Of a DNA stretch of 64,000 nt, positions 61,264 through 64,000 are shown piece by piece. The notes below the pieces were generated by a model. That model saw only the letters and a list, made by a program, of their open reading frames with translations, did no database searches and was not told where the DNA came from. The stretch spans positions 1 through 64,000 of the forward strand of contig CANIZL010000006.1 of the NCBI GenBank assembly GCA_947471985.1, written 5' to 3'. How positions within the stretch are numbered: the first letter of the stretch is position 1; every line of letters begins with the position of its first letter. The stretch comes from Verrucomicrobiota bacterium (GTDB lineage: Bacteria > Verrucomicrobiota > Verrucomicrobiia > Limisphaerales > UBA9464). The translations under genes and the position numbers were made by a program.

Positions 61264-62031
61264 ATGTTACGCTTGGTGGAGAACCTCCTTCAACCCACGG
61301 GACTTCTTTGGGTCCTGCTTTGGGTGGCAGCGGTCGTGCTGTTTCGACGAGGCCAATACCGCTGGAGTTTCCTGTCCCTGGTGCTCGCGGCCGGGCTGTG
61401 GGGAGTGGGAGCAACGCCCTTGCCGGCGAAACTACTGGCGGACCTCGAACGTCCCTATGTGGCACTGGCGCGGAATCCCCCGGCGGCGGACGCCGTGGTC
61501 ATGCTGGGCGGCACGCACGACTATTCCCCGCGGACGTTGTTGCCGATGAATTTCGGCGGCAGCGTGGATCGGGTCACCACCGCCCTGGAGTTGATCCGGA
61601 CCGGCCGTGCCCGGGCCTTGGTGCTCGGCGGCGCGTACTACCGTTTGCGGGGCGAGGAACGACCCGATTCGGAACTGCTGGAGCAGTGGATGCGCGATTG
61701 GCATCTGCCCACCGGGGAATTGATCCGCCTGAGCACCTGCGCGAATACCCGGGACGAAGCCGAGCGGGTGGCGCGCCTGGTTCGGGAACGCGGCTGGCGC
61801 CGGGTGCTGCTTGTGAGCACCGCCTGCCACCTGCGCCGGGGCGAAGGGACCTTTCGGCGGATGGGCATCGACGTAATCCCCGTGGGGTGCGATTTTCAGG
61901 GGCTCGACGCCCTCGACAATCCCGACTCGCTCTGGCGGGTGATTCCGGAGGGTAACAACCTGAACTGGTTTCAATCTTGGTTTCACGAGGTCGTGGGCTG
62001 GTGGTGGTACCGCTTGAAAGGTTGGCTCTGA
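61264..62031 (+). CDS. YdcF/SanA-family (DUF218) membrane-associated protein
   Basis: The 255-residue protein has two N-terminal membrane helices (~14-30 and ~34-50) and a DUF218 domain: AVVMLGGTHDYSPRTL, ALELIRTGRARALVLGGAYY, TCANTRDEAERVARLVRER and RRVLLVSTACHLRRGEGTF. ElyC/SanA/YdcF proteins are linked to envelope biogenesis and vancomycin-barrier phenotypes, with unknown chemistry. The CxxN-like TCANTRDEA loop is a conserved feature. It is 68 bases after the MlaD gene and shares strand and theme with it. Confidence 0.87.
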   Translation: MLRLVENLLQPTGLLWVLLWVAAVVLFRRGQYRWSFLSLVLAAGLWGVGATPLPAKLLADLERPYVALARNPPAADAVVMLGGTHDYSPRTLLPMNFGGSVDRVTTALELIRTGRARALVLGGAYYRLRGEERPDSELLEQWMRDWHLPTGELIRLSTCANTRDEAERVARLVRERGWRRVLLVSTACHLRRGEGTFRRMGIDVIPVGCDFQGLDALDNPDSLWRVIPEGNNLNWFQSWFHEVVGWWWYRLKGWL

Positions 62032-62081
62032 TCCCTGTTTTCCCGTTGGCAAGGTGAGGAAACTGCGGCCAGCTTGCGATT

Positions 62082-63305
62082 GTGTCCGTCGTTACCGCCC
62101 AGGCTGCTGCCTTGAAGCGAACCGTGACGGTGCAGTGGCTGCATCAGGTCCATTTCACCGAGCATGTGTTCGCGTCCGGCAATTCGTTGCTACGTGACGT
62201 CCTGCTGCAGGGCGTCGAAGGCGCCGCGCGCTCGCGGGTCAAGGTGCTGGTGGTGGTCGACGAGGGTTTGAACCGGGCGCTCGCGCATCTTACGACCGAG
62301 ATCACTTCCTATTTTGCCGGTCACGCCGGTCAGTTGGAATTGGTTTGCCCGCCCGTCAGTTTGGAGGGCGGCGAAGTCGTGAAGAACGCGTACTTTCGGG
62401 TGTCGGAGGTGCATGCGTTGATCGAGCGGTATCACATCGACCGGCACAATTACGTGCTGGCGGTGGGCGGGGGAGCCTTGCTCGACATGGTGGGTTTGGC
62501 TGCGGCCACCGCGCATCGCGGGGTGCGTTTGGTGCGGTTGCCGACCACCACGCTGGCCCAGGATGATTCCGGCGTCGGGGTGAAGAACGGCATCAATGCC
62601 TTCGGGAAGAAGAATTTCATCGGCACCTTTGCGCCGCCGCATGCGGTCATCAATGACTTTGCCTTCCTCACGACACTGGGCGCGCGGGACAAACGCGCCG
62701 GATACGTCGAAGCGGTGAAGGTCGCCTGCATTCGCGACGCGGCGTTTTTTGGCGAACTCGAAGCGCAGGCCGCGGCGCTGGCCCGGTTTGAACCGGGGCC
62801 GATGAAACGGCTGATCCACCGGAGCGCCGAATTACATCTCAACCACATCACGACCAGTGGTGATGCGTTTGAGATGGGCAGCGCGCGGCCCCTCGATTTC
62901 GGACATTGGGCGGCGCACAAGCTGGAGCAACTGAGCGAATACCGCGTGCGGCACGGCGAGGCCGTGGCGATCGGTCTGGCGCTCGATACGCTGTATTCGG
63001 CCGAGCAGGGGTACCTGAGCGCGGCGGAGGCCGAACGGATCCTCAGCCTGATGGAGAACCTGGGCTTTGATCTTTACGTCCAGGAGTTGTTCCACTCCGA
63101 CACGGCCGGCCAGTTGCTGGTGCTCATGGGGCTGGAGGAATTTCGGGAGCATCTCGGCGGGGAGCTGACCATTACCCTGCTCCGGCGGATTGGCGAGGGC
63201 TTCGAAGTGCACGAAATGGATCCCCGGGTGGTGGAACGATGCATGCAGATGCTGCGTCGCCGGCACGAGGGCCGGGCCGGCAGCGTGACGCGGCTGATGG
63301 CGTGA
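62082..63305 (+). CDS. 3-dehydroquinate synthase family enzyme, EboD-like
   Basis: A GTG start at 62082 gives 407 residues of the sugar-phosphate cyclase fold. NAD-binding YVLAVGGGALLDMVGLAA, LPTTTLAQDDSGVGVKNGIN and FGKKNFIGTFAPPHAVINDF match the EboD group rather than AroB, and EAVKVACIRDA and HWAAHKLEQLSEYRVRHGEA carry the metal-binding Glu and His. EboD enzymes occur in ebo clusters of algae and bacteria with unknown products; no other ebo gene is in this window. True dehydroquinate synthase activity is possible but less likely. Confidence 0.85.
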   Translation: MSVVTAQAAALKRTVTVQWLHQVHFTEHVFASGNSLLRDVLLQGVEGAARSRVKVLVVVDEGLNRALAHLTTEITSYFAGHAGQLELVCPPVSLEGGEVVKNAYFRVSEVHALIERYHIDRHNYVLAVGGGALLDMVGLAAATAHRGVRLVRLPTTTLAQDDSGVGVKNGINAFGKKNFIGTFAPPHAVINDFAFLTTLGARDKRAGYVEAVKVACIRDAAFFGELEAQAAALARFEPGPMKRLIHRSAELHLNHITTSGDAFEMGSARPLDFGHWAAHKLEQLSEYRVRHGEAVAIGLALDTLYSAEQGYLSAAEAERILSLMENLGFDLYVQELFHSDTAGQLLVLMGLEEFREHLGGELTITLLRRIGEGFEVHEMDPRVVERCMQMLRRRHEGRAGSVTRLMA

Positions 63306-63341
63306 ACCGCTGTCGCTGACCGGGGCTGGCCGCCCGCCGGA

Positions 63342-63575
63342 TCAGTAATGCGGCGGTTTGGTGGTGGCGGCCTGCGGGCGATCCAGCTCCTGGTTATTTA
63401 CCGTCTCGTCCAATTGATCCAGGCGCTTTTGGAGTCGGGCCAGGGTTTTCGCCTGCGCCACGACCACCGAGTTCAGGGCGTCATAGTTCCGCTCCAGATG
63501 TGCCAGAGCGGCTTCGAGATCGGTCAGGCGGGCCGCTTCGGACGGGGTGCCACCGGGTTTCGTTTCAGATTTCAT
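63342..63575 (-). CDS. SlyX-family protein
   Basis: The ATG at 63575 gives 77 residues: a short polar leader and a coiled coil (LTDLEAALAHLERNYDALNS, then VVVAQAKTLARLQKRLDQLD) with the C-terminal PPHY ending of SlyX. The function of SlyX is unknown. Its start overlaps the DUF2007-like gene by 11 bases. The frame extends upstream, but only in the shadow of that gene. Confidence 0.85.
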   Translation of the reverse strand: MKSETKPGGTPSEAARLTDLEAALAHLERNYDALNSVVVAQAKTLARLQKRLDQLDETVNNQELDRPQAATTKPPHY

Positions 63576-63801
63576 CGCCGCGATCCGTGAAGAACAAGAG
63601 GTAGGCCCGATCGTAGTCCGCCGTTGGCACCAAGACCCGCACGTCGCGATCCAGATCGCCATCACCGGGCAGCGAGGGATCCACAAACTCACTGGTTGCC
63701 GCGATTCCGTGCTGTTCCAGCCAGCTTACCAGCAGGTCCGTTTTGATGAACGGACCCGTGAAGAATTCGCGGTGCGCGGCCGCGCCGTCGGGCGCGGTCA
63801 C
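63565..63801 (-). CDS. DUF2007-like (putative signal-transducing) protein
   Basis: This 78-residue protein reads AAHREFFTGPFIKTDLLVSW, then LEQHGIAATSEFVDPSLPGD and VRVLVPTADYDRAYLLFF, which resemble the ferredoxin-like DUF2007 fold (FxGPFxxTDLLxxWLExxGI). Function unknown. It overlaps the binding-protein stop by four bases upstream and SlyX downstream. Confidence 0.7.
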   Translation of the reverse strand: MTAPDGAAAHREFFTGPFIKTDLLVSWLEQHGIAATSEFVDPSLPGDGDLDRDVRVLVPTADYDRAYLLFFTDRGDEI

Positions 63802-64000
63802 GGGTTGATGGTTTCGAGGTAGCGGAATTTACCCTTCTCCACCTGGAGAATCACGGCCGCCTTCGAGGCGTTCCGTTCCGCATCGATGGTCGTGGCGCCG
63901 GTGACGCCATCGAAACCCTTGGTGGCGGCCAGGGCGGTCTTGAGCTTCGAGCCCTCCGTGCTGCCGGCGCGACGAATGCCGTCCGCGAGCACCATCATGG
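63798..64000 (-). CDS. Branched-chain amino-acid ABC transporter substrate-binding protein (3' end)
   Basis: The C-terminal ~67 residues of a Peripla_BP_6 protein: MMVLADGIRRAGSTEGSKLK, then TALAATKGFDGVTGATTIDA, ERNASKAAVILQVEKGKFRY and LETINP. FDGVTG and IDAERNAxKxAVILQ are standard in LivJ/LivK-type binding proteins. The start lies beyond the window. It is followed by the DUF2007-like gene with a four-base overlap. Confidence 0.88.
   Translation of the reverse strand, partial: MMVLADGIRRAGSTEGSKLKTALAATKGFDGVTGATTIDAERNASKAAVILQVEKGKFRYLETINP

Overview
The window looks like chromosomal DNA of a GC-rich member of the PVC group, most probably a Verrucomicrobiota bacterium. This is an inference from gene content. 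The window has two planctomycete-type DUF1549/DUF1553 cytochrome plus DUF1501 operons, a DUF1080 lipoprotein, DUF5069 and MEKHLA proteins, a very large secreted repeat protein, an EboD-like dehydroquinate synthase homologue and many signalling kinases. No rRNA gene, CRISPR array or complete insertion sequence is visible.

Bases 1-20,640 are an exopolysaccharide and signalling region, nearly all on the minus strand. It contains a truncated glycosyltransferase, an FkbM methyltransferase, an alkaline-phosphatase-superfamily protein, a partner-switching set (STAS protein, SpoIIE phosphatase fused to an RsbW-like domain, lone receiver), and a GT4 / uridine-kinase-like / sugar transferase / left-handed-helix operon. 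It continues with a frameshifted hybrid kinase, an HNOBA-containing hybrid kinase with its H-NOX haem nitric-oxide sensor, a second GT4, an O-antigen ligase/polymerase and a sigma-54 activator, with a divergent GT2. At least four good sigma-54 (-24/-12) promoter matches lie here and just beyond (near 2,510, 9,040, 19,637 and 20,868). With the activator gene they suggest one sigma-54 regulon for surface polysaccharide, possibly tied to nitric-oxide sensing.

Bases 20,640-28,100 are more accessory. A cysteine-hydrolase gene is coupled to a second hybrid kinase. A Phd-type antitoxin sits next to a PIN toxin that has lost its middle. Several copies of a hairpin-bearing intergenic repeat occur, followed by a NERD-domain zinc-ribbon protein, a BatD-like protein, a stretch without a confident gene, a 72-residue orphan and tRNA-Arg(ACG).

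Bases 28,100-34,050 hold housekeeping and accessory genes: a DUF1080 lipoprotein, a MEKHLA protein, an MsrP-type molybdoenzyme, DUF5069, a methyltransferase and a GT39-like membrane protein.

Bases 34,200-55,900 are dominated by secreted proteins. A cytochrome/DUF1549/DUF1553, DUF1501 and WD40 operon precedes a single 4,248-codon gene. That protein has five ~180-residue repeats carrying a DYCCGG-type motif, then LamG, Big_5-like, CARDB, Calx-beta, Cys/Gly-rich and cohesin-like segments. A second DUF1549/DUF1553 plus DUF1501 pair follows.

Bases 56,000-64,000 encode membrane and envelope transport: an ABC exporter pair, an MlaE-MlaF-MlaD lipid-transport operon and a YdcF-family protein. The EboD-like enzyme follows, and then on the minus strand the end of a branched-chain amino-acid binding protein, a DUF2007-like protein and SlyX.
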